Below, piece by piece: positions 36,370-48,325 of a stretch of 64,000 nucleotides of DNA (its first letter is position 1; each line of letters begins with the position of its first letter). The notes beneath the pieces were generated by a model that was not told where the DNA came from, made no database searches, and saw only the letters and a program-made list of their open reading frames with translations. Source of the stretch: Gnetum montanum. Its lineage: Eukaryota > Streptophyta > Gnetopsida > Gnetales > Gnetaceae. The position numbers were made by a program, and so were the translations under genes. The DNA lies in contig MNCI01008953.1 in assembly GCA_015680685.1 (NCBI GenBank), forward strand, positions 116,733-180,732, read 5' to 3'.

Positions 36370-39300
36370 AGCCTTAACTCCCATACATCCACATTGGGGA
36401 TATCATACCCAATGTGGATAGATGCATACCATTTCATAAAACCATTAAAACATAATATTTTAACCATTTTTCGTAACCAAAACCTATCTTTTTCAACCCC
36501 AAGCTCCCAAAAGGGGTTAGACATGGAAAAAATTGGACAACTTGGGTTTCCGTATTGAGGAAATAGTTCTCAACATGGAAGAAGGTGAGTAACATCCATT
36601 CTTACTCCAAAACACCCATCTAGCCCAATTTTGTTTTCTAGAGTGGGCCCACATGACCTAGAATCACTCTAAGCACCCCCAGCAACCTGAAAACCTAGTC
36701 AAAAGTGGTCAAAACCATAGGATTTGGTAGTTGTGCACTAGAGGAAGACCCAGCCACACTAAGCATCCTAGCCCCAGCTTTTATAGGTTATGGACAACCA
36801 AAAATTACCTAAATTGATTACCCAGTAGCCATTTCTCAAAGTTGGGTACTCCCTCATAGCCCCTGGTAGCCTAGACTGATCTTACAACAAGTCAACTCTC
36901 CTTCCATGGCCTATTCCATGCTGCCTAGCATCGAGCAAACATGGAAACCTAGGGGATATGCAAAAAAAAACACACCATACAGTAGCCAAATAACCTACTC
37001 TAGTAACCCCTAGACCTTGCTAAAACCCTTTAGAGATTTCAAAAATAGTCAAGAAATGGCACAAAAATGCCATTCCCCTTTCATCCATGCTAGGGTCATC
37101 ATGCCTAGCATGGAAGAATGGGGGTGGGGCAGAAATTGCATGAGGCACATAGAAGCTTCCAGATTGGTGTATCTTAACACCAAACATCGATCGTCAGCTC
37201 TAACAACCCTAGATGCTGACATGCATGGTCGATTAGCTATCAAACTAGCCTAGATTTAACTTTCATGGTTCTTTCATGCTAGGGGATACCTCTTCCATTC
37301 TATCCAATGTGGAAACTAGGTGTAGTGGGTAGAAACGTTAGTGAGACATCACAAAAACAAGAAAAAACCTTAAATTACCTTGTACCTAACACTAGAACCT
37401 TAATAGCCTCTGTAGAAGCCAATAGAATGCTAAAAATCAACTCCCTAAGGTTCTTCCATGCTACAAAGGACCTCATCCACACTGAGAATCCTAGTCCCAT
37501 GTGTGGATGGAAGGGATGAAGATAAAATAGTTGAAGTTTTCATGAAATTTGACTACCAAAACTAATCAAACCCTTTCAAAAGCCACCAAACTTCTAGAGG
37601 TTACCTATAACAACCCAAACATACCCCTAGGACTCTCCACGCTGAGGAGGATACCTTGAATGTTGAGCATCCTATCCCTAGTATGGATAGAAAGGGGGAA
37701 GCCTAAAAACCCTTTCATAGCCCTCAAAATGGCCAAATTTCTACCCTAGGCATCAATAATCAACTCCATCAACCTTGTGGATATACATGCATAGGAAAAA
37801 CTAGTAGAAATCAGCAAAGAGTAGAGCCCCCTAGTTCTTCCACGTTGGGAGCCATCTCTTCCATACTAGCCAACATGGAAGAAAGGGAAAAACATTGGAG
37901 GGACTCCAAAAAGCTTAAATGAAAGCTAGAAAGCCTAGTGTGTGTCCTAGAATCACGTTTGCACATATTAAGACCCTTAGACTTGCCAAAATTAACTACA
38001 AATAGCCAAAAGGCTACTCCCCTTATCTTCTATGCTAAGTATACCATCCTCAACATGGAAAAGAGGGGGAGAGCTCAAAAACCACTTAGAAAACCTTCAA
38101 AGTAACTAGTTCTAACCCTAAACCCTAGTCTTCGAACTCAACAACCCTAGGAGCACACGTGCATGGTTAATTGAGGTCAAAACTAGTCTATATTTGAGAT
38201 TTGTAATTCTTCCATGTTGGGGACCCTCTCCTCCATGTCGGCCAATCTAGAAATTGAAGGAGGACTCATTTGAAGCTCATAAACACCTTAGACTAACATC
38301 AAATGGCCTTACATGCACCTTAGAACCCTATATTCATCCTATGGAGTCTTCAAACCTTAGAAAACTAATCCTAAATCATCAAAAAGATGTTCCCCAATTC
38401 TTCCACATTGAGCATCTCATCCCAAACATGGAAAAAAGTGGGGAAGTCCAAAAAATACTTAGGAATACTTAAAACTACCAAATTTTGACCAGAAACCCTA
38501 GTTTTTGACCTTAGTAACTTTGGGACATGACATGCATAATCAATTGTAACTCTAATTGGCCTAGATCTATGATTCTTACTTCATCCATGTTGGTGAAGGC
38601 CCCTTCCATGTTGGGTAGCATGAAAATAGGGGAGGGAAAGCTACATTTTCACTTTTTGTGATAAGATGACACTCTTGGAAGCCAAAGATCTATGCAAGAG
38701 AAGCCTAAGACCTCATAGCTGTAAAAGTTTGCTTAATTAGCCTCATTTTGATCTCCAAAACCCATTCCCCCATAAATTTCACATTGAAACAACTCCCCCA
38801 GCAAGGAAATAGGGGGATGAGATCTTAGAGGTCCTTGAGTGACCTCCAAACATGCCCATGGTTAACCAAAAACTTGTAGAATCATGATTTCGAGCCCTAG
38901 GAACCTAGAAACCTAGTCATTATGCTCTTAAACCATCTTGAAATCATGAAAAAAGTGTCCCCCCACTCTTCCATGCTAAGGATACTATGCTTAGCATGGA
39001 AGAAATGGGGAAGCCATTTCAACATGTTTTGACACCCAAAACTAACTCAAACTACCTCAAAACAAAGTTAGAGGATGTACAAGTTTCATATATGGGCTCC
39101 AACTATTGATCTGACTTTGTTTGATCCTATTTTGATCAAAATTTTGATTCTCCATGTTGAATCCCCTCTTTTTCATGCTAGCTAGTGTGGAAATAGGGGG
39201 AAGGTTGAAAAACATGTTTTTTGACCTTTACAAACCTCCTAAGTGCCCAATTTTGATAGATCTAGCCCCACATTGCCTTGGGGAGGCCCTGAGACTTTAA

Positions 39301-39410
39301 TTTTGGACCTCTAGATGCCCCAAAACCTATTCCCTTGATTTCCATGCTAAGGGTACCTCTTTTCAAGTTGGCTAACATGGAAACAAGAGAGCCCAGCATG
39401 GAAGCTTTAA
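36370..39410. repeat. About 185-base periodic array with TTCCATGCTAGCATGGAA-like cores in D
   Basis: Cores pair TTCCATGCTARG with AGCATGGAAGAA or CAATGTGGAAAC, e.g. near 37095, 37275, 37460, 37640, 37850, 38030, 38215, 38405, 38590, 38790, 38970, 39165 and 39345, about 180-200 bases apart, each followed by a G-rich GGGGGA stretch. The same words are in the LTRs of D (24440-24720, 44790-45130). It lies upstream of the antisense gene, exactly where A has its ACTAYGCTGGCTAG array. Confidence 0.78.
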
Positions 39411-40080
39411 AACTCTTAATTTTCATGTCCAAAAAGCCTAGAATAGCTCTAATTGATGCCCAAACTCACCTAATAGCCTTATATCCATAACCCATGGCCC
39501 ACTAAGGCCTAAAATTGGAAAAAACCAACCCTTTTGATCTATATTAGCCAAGTTGCATCATATGTAGCTTGTTTTGTTTGATTTTTTCCTTATTACATGA
39601 TTCTTTGACTTGTTTTCGGCCTAGTGTTGCCTTGTCAACCTTGTTAACCTTCTTGTGACCTTTATGCAACATTATATTCTCTTTATTTACCTTGTTATAA
39701 CTTTATTTGCATTTTTTTAGCCTTTTATTGGTATCAAATAGTGGGGTTTGAGCTTCTTTGGCCACCATTTGATACCATGTGACCACGGCTCACTATGGCC
39801 TTAGACTGGCATCATGGCTCACTAAGACCTTAAACTGGAAAAACCCTATCTTTTTTTGGTCATGTGTAGCCTTATTTCTCATACTTTCCTTTTATTAACT
39901 TTTATTTGAACTTTATTTGGCATCTATTGCACTTTGTTTACTTATTTTTACCTAATTGATAGCCCTCAATGGACTTTTTGCATTAGAATAACACATATTT
40001 ACATGGTTTTACAACATTTTAGCATTATTTATTCATCTTTACCTAGGTTACACTTAATGTGCTTATGGTTTACATGTAGG
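39411..40080. repeat. Spacer with GGCCTTAGACTGGC motif repeats, pol side of the cassette in D
   Basis: At 39781-39838 three copies (TATGGCCTTAGACTGGC, CTCACTAAGACCTTAAACTGG) repeat the motif that also borders the cassette in A and C. The rest is T-rich and non-coding. ACATGTAG at about 40073-40080, just before the first pol-like codons, could be a 3' splice site for a sense transcript. Confidence 0.6.
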
Positions 40081-43000
40081 ACCAAAGTACCTAGAAGTAT
40101 CTCAATTTACCTTTAAGCCTAAGTGGGCCTCATGATGATGAGGAATGGTATATTGACCTTGATTACCTATATCTTGAGCCTAAGAGTCTTGTTGACCATG
40201 TAGCCTCAATAGAGAAACCTCTAGAATTCTTTGAGAACCTAGTCAAAACCCTTGACTTAGAGGTGGAAGACATAACTGAAGACTCTCTAGTTAAGGTTCT
40301 TATCACAACACCTAATGGTGATGAGAAAACCCTTAAACTAAGTTCCTCACTAGAACCTCAACAAGCTCAAGATATCACCAAGGTCCTACAAGGAAAAATT
40401 AAAGCCTTTGCCTAGTCATATGAAGATATGCTAGGCCTAGACCCACACTTATTCTAGCACAACATCATACGTAACCCTAGCATTAGACTAGTTAAGCAAA
40501 AAGTGCACAAGATTAAACCTAATTTGGCCTTGATAGTTCGTGATGAGATCTCAAAGCTCTACCAAGCTAGTTTTATTAGGGTTATCAAATACATAGAATG
40601 GGTATCCAACATAGTGGTGGTCCCTAAGAAAAATGGGAGTATCAGTATTTGCATTGATTTCTAAGACATAAATAAAGCGACTATCAAGGATGACTTCCCT
40701 TTGCCTAGCATTCATCAACATATCGATACTATGGCTGAACATGCCTTGTTGTCCTTTACGGATGGATTTTTGGGGTACAACCAAATTAGCATCAACCTAG
40801 AGCACTAACTTAGCATGACCTTTAAAACCTCTTGGGGTACCTTTTGCTATACCATGATGTCCTTTGGCCTTAAGAATGTAGGAGCAATTTATCAATGAGC
40901 CATGACCTATATCTTCAATGATTACATGTTAGGTTTGCTCAACAATTACATAGATAATATAGTTATTAAGTCTAAAGTGACCAATAACCATGCTAATGAC
41001 CTAGACCTTGTGCTTAAATTATGTCTCAAGTATGAGCTTAGGCTCAATTCTAAGAAATGTGTTTTTAGTGTCAAGACTGGTAAGATTCTTGGCTTTGTAG
41101 TGTCTAAAGCATGGATATGTGTTGATCTTGATAAGGTTAAGGCTATATCCAAGTTATCAGTGCCTACCAACCTTAAGGCACTTCGAGGATTGCAGTGTAG
41201 ATTATAATTTATTCATAGGTTTATCATTAGGTTCATAGATAAGCTACAACCCATGCAATACTTTCTTAAGAAGGGAAGTCACTATAAGTGTATGGCTCAA
41301 TGCCAAGAGGCCTTTGAAAACCTTAAGCAAGAGTTAACACAACTACCAATGGTCTATCCTCTGTAAGAGGGTAAATAATTCTACATCTACCTTGCCATCT
41401 CTGACACATCCATTGCCTCTCTACTGTGTCCATGAGATGCTTGTATACTATTTTAGCCATGCATTAGTTGCCCCTGAGACTTGATCCACTGAAGTGAAGA
41501 AGTATTTTCTAGCACTAGTCTTCACATTGAAGAAGTGAAGATACTACCTCTTCAAAATTTGAGTTAATGTCATTTGCAAAAATAACATACTTAGATCCAT
41601 AATGATCAACATATACAAAAGTATCCATATAGCCCGATTCAAAGCCATAACTATGAAGTCTAACCTTCATTACATCTTTCAATCCTCAACAAAAGGTTAA
41701 GCTATAGCAATACAACTTACAGTTTTGCTAGTTGATGACCAAGTATCCATAGATCCTAAGTTCATTGATGAACACATTAATGGTTTTAATCGAGTGTCCA
41801 AGGGTTATGAGGTAGTCATGCACTTTGACAAAACTTCAACTACCCATGGGACCAGTGCCACTACCATCATAATGTTTCTATCTAGTGAATCTAACCCTTC
41901 GCCTATTGTTTTGAGTTCTCATGTAACAAAAAAATAGTGAAGTATGAGGGTTTGATCAAAGGAATGATGGTAGCTCATGACCTAGGAATTAGATGCTTAA
42001 CAATTAAAAGCAATTCATAACTTCTAGTCAACCAAGTGACCAAGGTCTATGTGTGTAAAGCCAAACACTTACAACCATACTGTGACCTAAGAAAATAATT
42101 GTTACCACAATTCACAGACATTGATATCCAACACATACCCCAAAATGAAAATGCCATAGTTAATGTAATTGCAATGTTAGCCCTTAGTGTGATTCTAGAT
42201 ATGTTTAGTAAGTTTCCCACCTTAACCATGGACTGTGTTGCTTCCATCACACAGAACATTGAGGATACCTTTGTGGTTATCATTCATACTACTCCTACTA
42301 GCAAATAGTATGATAATATCAAATTTTACCTTATGCATGGTGAATCCTCACAAGGCTTGACTACTACTTAGAAGGATGTTGCATGCAAGTGATTGAAGTA
42401 GTATGTCATCATAGGTGATAATACATTATGTTGACGATCCTATGATGGCATACTCCTAAAGTTATTAGGTGAAAGTAAAGCCAAACTAGTCATAGAGAAG
42501 GCTCACAAGGGTGTTTGTGAAGGACATATAGGACCTAGAGCTATGGTTACTAAGATTAGACAATTAGGCTACTATTGGCCCCATATGAAAAATGACTACC
42601 TATAGAAGGTTAAATAATGTGACACATGCCAATGATATAGCAACCTCATACATGTACACCAAGTAAGTTGCATACCACTCAAATAACATGTCCATTTCAA
42701 CGATGAGGGTTGCATATCATTGGACCTATAACACCTAAGTCTTTGGCAGGGCATAGCTTCATCATCACCACAACCAAATACTTTACAATGTGGGTTGAGG
42801 CTATTTCCCTAAGGAAGACTACATCTAAGCAGGTCTACAAATTCATCCTAGATAACATTGTAGTCAATTTTGACATACCCATGACCATAGATATGAACAA
42901 TGGATAACAATTTAGTAGCCATGAAACAAAATATTTCTGTCATGATCTAGGCATTAAGCATTCTTTCTCATCAGCTTATTACCCTCAAGCCAGTGGACAA

Positions 43001-43544
43001 GCAAAAGTAAGCAACAAGGCCATCATCAACTTGATTAAGAAGATGCTCAACAATAGCAAGTGAAAATGGCATGAGTGGCTTATGCATGCACTATGGGCAT
43101 TCAGAACAACCTATCACATGACAACTAGTGTAAGCCTTTATTACCTAGTTTATGGTTCTTAAGATATTTTACCTCTTAAATTATAGGTGCCTTCACTTCG
43201 AGTAGCCTTGATTGACTTTATTAACAATGAGCAAAACAAGGAGTTATGGATAACAATCCTAGACTTGGTGGAGGAGCAACATACAAGCACTTACTCATAT
43301 CAAACATTATCAAGAGAGGTAGAAGTGGTAGCATCACCATCACTTGATCAGGTGTAAGATCAAGGAAGGTAACTTGGTCTTCAAAGCCATCTACAAGCAT
43401 GCAAACAAATTTTCAACCAATTGGAAAGGATCCTTCCTTATCACTAGATCCTACAAGAATAATGTGTTTAGGATAGTTAACATGAATGGGAATGAATTGG
43501 CCAATCCAGTCTATCATTCCTATCTAAAGTCATACTACATGTAA
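40081..43544 (+). pseudogene. Element D pol: linker, RT, two RNase H, integrase (broken)
   Basis: Linker with KAFA-type segment near 40410; RT from about 40500 (VVVPKKNGSISICIDF, DDFPLPSIHQHIDT, FSFGLKN-like block); active site YIDN near 40950 instead of YxDD; connection GKILGFVVSKAWICVDLDKV; first RNase H remnants at 41300-41700; second RNase H starting VVMHFDKTSTTHG near 41810; tether NAIVNVIAMLALSVILDMF; integrase 42470-43544 with HKGVCEGH zinc-finger part, core GHSFIITTTKYFTMWVEA, catalytic Asp changed (MNNG for TDNG) and catalytic Glu changed (GQAKVSN for GQAEVTN), ending NGNELANPVYHSYLKSYYM. It has no activity as it stands. Confidence 0.88.
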
Positions 43545-44465
43545 ACAAAAATCATCAAAAAGCAAGATTACTTTCAATGACTTGCTAGGGCCTAAAAGTA
43601 GTGATACAACTTGCCAAGACTTTAAAATCAACACCATGATCTGCTATGACCTTAAATTGGCAACACAACCTACCAAGGTCTTAAATTGGTACCATGGACC
43701 ACCACAGCCTTAAACTAGCAACATTGGTAACCTGGGTAGCTTGGTTTTATCATTTCATGTGGCTTTTCTATATTTTAGCATTATAACATGTTCTATTTAC
43801 TTGGTTTTTCTTTCCCTCTTGGAGTTGTATTTGTAGGATGAACCCCAAAACCATTGCAAAGGTTAAACTCATTATAGCATCAAGTCACCACACAACCTCA
43901 ATGTGTAAGATTTTGTTAGTTTGTCCTACTATGCCAAGAGTGCTTGTACCATTGCCCTCCTTCTAGCACCACTCCTTGAGCCCAACCTAGTAACCTAATC
44001 ATAAAATACAGTGTTAACCTATATCTAACACTCATGCACTATGGACATTTGATATCTCTCTACAATGATTCACTCCCAAGTCCACTTGAATGTAATACAC
44101 TTCATTCAATGGAAAAGTGCAAAGCCCACCAAACATAACACATCTTGTTTGATGGGAAAACAAAGTCCATAGGGTGTAATGCAACTTAGTCAACAAGAAG
44201 ACCATATAAAACTAGCCCTAGCAATGAAACCAAACCAAAATAAAATTTCCAAAAGGCCAAATGGCCAATAAATTTGTTAGCCTTCATGACTTGCTCCCTA
44301 ACAACCATTATAGTAATCTCAATCATAGCCTTATCCCATCATCACAAGAACTCTTTGACATGGTTTGACAAGACTGGATCAAGTGTAGAGAGGGAACATT
44401 AGTGGTGAACCTACAATGGTGTTTTGTATTCTTTGTCAGTCTCTCTTATGTCAATCCTCTAAACA
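43545..44465 (+). other. 3' untranslated region of element D with motif repeats
   Basis: At 43581-43730 there are about six copies of the CYTTAAAYTGGCAAC / GCCTAAAAGTAG motif family in the same position as 49236-49568 of C. At 43954-43971 lies GCCCTCCTTCTAGCACCA, the reverse complement of the family's PBS. No ORF is supported. Confidence 0.7.
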
Positions 44466-44483
44466 CCAACAAAGAGGGACCAT
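44466..44483 (+). promoter_or_regulatory. Polypurine tract of element D
   Basis: CAACAAAGAGGGACCAT directly before the 3' LTR; one or two transitions from the tract of A and C. Confidence 0.85.
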
Positions 44484-46014
44484 TAAAACACCATAAAATT
44501 TGCATGTTATGGCCAATTTTCATCATGTAGCTTTCACCCCATGAAACTGAAGGTAAAATTTTTTTGTAAATGTGAAGATTGTAATCCATGAGGGGCAATA
44601 TCACATATTCCATACTTTTGGGGCTGAAAATGCCTCATAAGTGATCAAAACCTCATTTTCCATGTAAATAAAGTCACCTAGTATCTATATTTGGACTTGG
44701 GGGGTCAAAATTAACTTTTGGAAAGCCAAAAATGGCAATATGATGGGTTTTATGGGGGGGTGCGGTGGGGGTATACATTTTTCTATGCTAGAAACATTTG
44801 TAGGGGTAAATTTGACCTACCCATATCATGAAGGAATGGGAATTTCTCCCTTACCATGGAAACCTTCCACACACCCCCCAACCGCCCCCACCATGCCCCC
44901 CTCCCTAGTGTGAAGACTACATGCACAATGTGGAAACCTTTCCCCCTTAACATGGAAGTTTTTGCTAGCATGGAGGCTCCACCCCTAGTGTGGAAATTAC
45001 ATGCCCCCAACATGGAAGCCACAAAAGCCAAATTTCATTACTCCATGCACTCCAATGTTAATCAACCACTTCAGCAAGCATGGTAAAAGGTTCAACATGG
45101 AAGATTCATCTCCAACGTAGAAGGTATGCCATATTGCTATTTATAGTAAATAGAATGGCCATTGGGGCTTAGCACTTACTATATATGATAAACCTCCAAA
45201 TTTGGGCACCCATTTTACTTATACAAGGTAAAAATTTGCAACTACTTGATAGCCAATTTGTAGCAATTGTGCAGCCAAATTATAACCATTTTGCAACACC
45301 ATTCATGGCCTAAAACTTATAAAACCTAATCTCAAATGCCATTTATAGGTTTCAAACTATTTGGTAGTCCATGACTTTTAGAATTTTCACACATGTGCAT
45401 GTTTAAGCATTCAAGATCCCTTGCAATATGGCATGCTTGCATTCTCTTGAGCCCTAGCATGGAAACATTGTAGCCTTTGCAACCCCCCTAAGACATATAA
45501 ACTTTTGGTGTTAACGTTGCATTTCTAGGACTCCCAACCCTAGTGTGAAGTAATTTGATAGCCAAATTTCTCACTTTTCTCACCCCTCAATAGTGACCCA
45601 AGCTGTAGTTCTAAAGTTGTAGTAAAAGAGGCTCAAAATCATCAAGAGTGGCTTAGTAGGTGGATAATGGAGTAGATCACATCAACACTAATGGGCTTTG
45701 AACTCCTGCCTCAGTAAGCCCTCCTTTACTCTCTCACGAGAAACTCTTATACCCATCCATAAGCTTATTCTTTATTCATTTAAATAAATTTTTAAATTTT
45801 AGTTTATGTGTATTTTATTTTTGCGTGTGATTTCCAAATCTACATTTTCTTTATTTTTACATCAATCATTTTGCATTTTGTAAGTTCTTCGATGATCTAA
45901 TGGACTGTCCAAGGCACCTAGAATCTCATTTTTTGGAGGCCCTTGGGATTCTAGGTTGAGGCTACTACACTAGATCTATCAATTTTCTAATGCTCAATTT
46001 TTCTAGTTGCAACA
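44484..46014 (+). repeat. 3' LTR of element D
   Basis: Direct repeat of 24146-25603, 1,531 bases, starting TAAAACACCATAAAATTTGC (the G of the terminal TG mutated) and ending GTTGCAACA. It keeps the TAGCATGGAA-type words at 44790-45130, with an extra C-rich insertion near 44870-44900. By eye it is clearly more diverged from its partner than the C LTR pair. Confidence 0.9.
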
Positions 46015-46019
46015 AAGCC
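46015..46019. repeat. Target-site duplication of element D, right copy (AAGCC)
   Basis: AAGCC follows the 3' LTR; the left copy at 24141-24145 is AAGCT, a single transition. Confidence 0.75.
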
Positions 46020-47111
46020 ATTGCATTGGCCATTATGGGAGGATGTTTCTCAGTTGTAGGAGTAGGTTTGGTTGTCAAAGAAGGGGGTATCCTAATCACA
46101 AAATGCTCCTTGGAAGATGTAGGTAATGGGATTCTGATAATAAAAGGGGATCTTGAACTAGTCAAAGTTGAAGGATCCTTATTGTTAAAAGCAAGTACCT
46201 AGATCATAAAAAAATCCTCTACAAGTCTAGCATCATTGTTTACATTAAATGTGACTATAGTGTATGGGTTGTTGTTAGCATTCAATGGGTCCTTATAAAC
46301 CTACATGGATTGATTTTTTTGTTTTACTAGGTTGGATGCATCAAGGACTAATTCATCCTTGTCTATAATCTTCTACAAGTCATCCTTTAGCACTAAGAAA
46401 AAGCTGGTATCATGACTTAGCAATTGATGGTAGGGGAAAAAACAATCAAGCTTGAAGTACTTAAGCACTAGCAGATCATCCTTGGTTGTAAGAGTGGGGT
46501 TTTTGGCTATCTTGCATAGTCTATCATGCCTCTAACAAGCATTTTTGGTCATTTATTTATATTGAATTCTTCCACTCTTTAGTAATTGATCAAGGAGTTC
46601 CAAGGATTGTAATGATATCCTTGTGTACTTTGACCAGTATTTCTACTAAAAGTTAGGCCTTGTAGTAGTCAATGTAGAGGCCCTAGATGTTGAAGGTTGA
46701 AGGTTGATTATTGCTGAAAAGGACCTTGGGTTGATTCATCTTAGGCCCTTGTGTGATCATCTTATTGCCTTTGGACACTTTTCCCATAATTGCATTGGTT
46801 TTCCTTCCCTTCTTCTTATCCTTCCAAGTGTGCTAGTTTTTGTATGCCATGTAGGTAGGGTTATGGCTAGCCTCATTTACATCCTCTATGTTCTTTATTT
46901 GGAAAAAGGCTTTGTTGAGAAACTATGGATCTAGGCAGTATACTTGTGACTTAATGAATTCATTAATCATCCCCTTGAATATAGTGAGAAGATGGGTCTT
47001 AGCTATCGATTTTGAAATCTCATTAAGAAGAGCATTCCATCATTATATAAACTATTGTACTAGCTCAAGGGGTCCTTACTTAACCTTCATTAATTGGTCA
47101 AAAGTCATGTT
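46020..47111 (-). pseudogene. Element A gag, continuing beyond insertion D (broken)
   Basis: Minus strand 45965-46165 reads FIIRIPLPTSSKEHFVIRIP, the same PYVVRIP-type repeats that C has between gag and protease at 59880-60173. The stretch 46300-47111 is alignable at DNA level with 60300-61090 of C (zinc-knuckle region, then the gag C-terminal core). It joins directly to the protease piece at 22990-24145 once D is removed and stops at 47112 where element C begins. Confidence 0.78.
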
Positions 47112-48306
47112 TGTACCGCCTGAAATCATCGGTCACCGACTGGAAGGAAACAGAGACCGTGGGATCGCAGGATGCACAAAGAAGACCCTGCCTTCGCCTG
47201 AGGGCGAGCTAGAGTGCATGAAGGTAGAGTACCTTGGGTGGTCCGCACACGGATCAGACAAGGATTTACCCACATGTATGCCGAAGTGCTATACGCTGGG
47301 TTATGCGTAAACAGCATAAATGGGCATAAATGAGAGCGTAAACGGCATAGCAGATATGACCAGAGCGTAAACGTAAATGAGCGTAAACAGAATACATGCA
47401 AGAAATTAGCGTAAACTGTAAACAGTGGTATTACAGGGTCAGAATATAGTGCACCGGTCTAACGCAGTTGTAATGGACACAAGGTGGACGAAAAGCCCCG
47501 GTGAATGCAAGGATGGCTGGGCTGGTATACGTTGTAGGTGCGGTGTAGAGACTGTGTGCATGGTGTATAGGTTTTCTAGTGTAAGAGGGTTTTGGCTCTG
47601 GTGCACAGCATAATTGCTCTTGGGTATGCTCTGGGATTTTTGCCAACCGTCCAGGTGAAGTGAAAAAGTGGGGTTTTTATACCGGTTGTTATGCTAGACT
47701 CGGGTTGTTACACTAGACTCGGGTTAGGAGACATGTGGCACGTTGACCGGGTGCATACAATTTACAAATATACAACATATTTCATCTGTTGGGCATATAC
47801 ATGGGGCATATACGCTACATCAGGCCGGCGTACACGCTGGGTGTATACAGTGGATGTGCTGGGCGTGTGTGAACTTGGATGGAGATGCCATGGATGCTGG
47901 GCATACACGCGGAGCATATATGCCAATAATGACTCGGTGTATACACCGGGTGTGTACGCTGATGGTTGCCGACTTGCTTCAATTCTTGCTCTTTGGTGTT
48001 GTCTTCATTCTGTCATTGAGACTCCATCGTCGGGCGTGTGCATCTGTGGTGCCGAGTGTACAAGTGAGGCATGTACATCAGGCATGTAAGTCGGATGTCA
48101 ACGCTGGGCGTATACACTAGGGATGTCGGGCGTATACGCTATTGATGGTGGACGTATACGCTGGTACTGCACACTTAGCGAAAATTAAGCCTTTTGATTC
48201 CAGAAGTTGCAATGTGTGACACCAAATGTAGCCGTGGCCATTCGTGGGTCCCAGGGACCTGCTTTCTGCTGGGGAAGTACCAAGCTCAAAATTTTGTGGT
48301 GTTTCA
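47112..48306 (-). repeat. 3' LTR of element C
   Basis: Minus strand starts TGAAACACCACAAAATTTTG at 48306 and ends GGCGGTACA at 47112. A promoter TATA (TATAAAAA, 47674-47681, minus) is conserved in the right LTR. At 47740-48170 it carries many GCGTATACGCTG, GTGTATACACCGGG and GCATACACGCGG words, matching the antisense first intron of the same element. Short ORFs here are not considered coding. Confidence 0.92.
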
Positions 48307-48325
48307 TTGGCCCCTCTTTGTTGAT
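48307..48325 (-). promoter_or_regulatory. Polypurine tract of element C
   Basis: Minus strand ATCAACAAAGAGGGGCCAA adjoining the 3' LTR; same as in A. Confidence 0.88.

Larger units (their letters stand above)
24146..46014 (+). mobile_element. Element D: 21.9-kb Tat/Ogre-like LTR retrotransposon nested in A
   Basis: Bounded by two long direct LTRs (24146-25603 and 44484-46014) and near-perfect target duplications AAGCT (24141-24145) and AAGCC (46015-46019). Plus-strand order: LTR, PBS, gag, protease, minus-strand antisense gene, periodic array, RT, RNase H, integrase, polypurine tract, LTR. Gene order is the same as in C. Every ORF carries stops, and the RT and integrase catalytic residues are changed, so the copy is dead and old. 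Its length is unusual for plant LTR elements outside the Ogre group. Confidence 0.9.
3579..47111 (-). mobile_element. Element A: Tat/Ogre-like Ty3/gypsy LTR retrotransposon, outer layer of the nest, partial
   Basis: Reading on the minus strand, its parts in the window are gag (46020-47111), protease (about 22990-24145), the antisense cassette (17.4-22.0 kb, plus strand), linker/RT/RNase H (14544-16540), RNase H/integrase (6021-7512), 3' untranslated region, polypurine tract and 3' LTR. It is interrupted by B at 7518-14538 and D at 24146-46014, and by C from 47112 on; its 5' part lies right of the window. About 14.6 kb of A itself is visible. All coding parts carry stops and frameshifts. It is assigned to the same family as C and D by shared LTR ends, polypurine tract, gene order and protein similarity. 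Confidence 0.85.

Noticed and set aside
43954-43971. A tRNA gene
   Set aside because: Only the 3'-end-like 18 bases are present; no cloverleaf arms precede them.
46015-46019. Ending the D LTR at GTTGCA (46011) rather than GTTGCAACA
   Set aside because: The longer end gives the near-perfect AAGCT/AAGCC duplication and a PBS spacing close to that of C (six versus five bases), so 46014 is preferred.
47126-48120. Several 60-130-codon ORFs in the C LTR
   Set aside because: They arise in GC-richer LTR repeats, exist on both strands, and resemble no protein; the matching LTR at 63249-63783 gives the same spurious ORFs.
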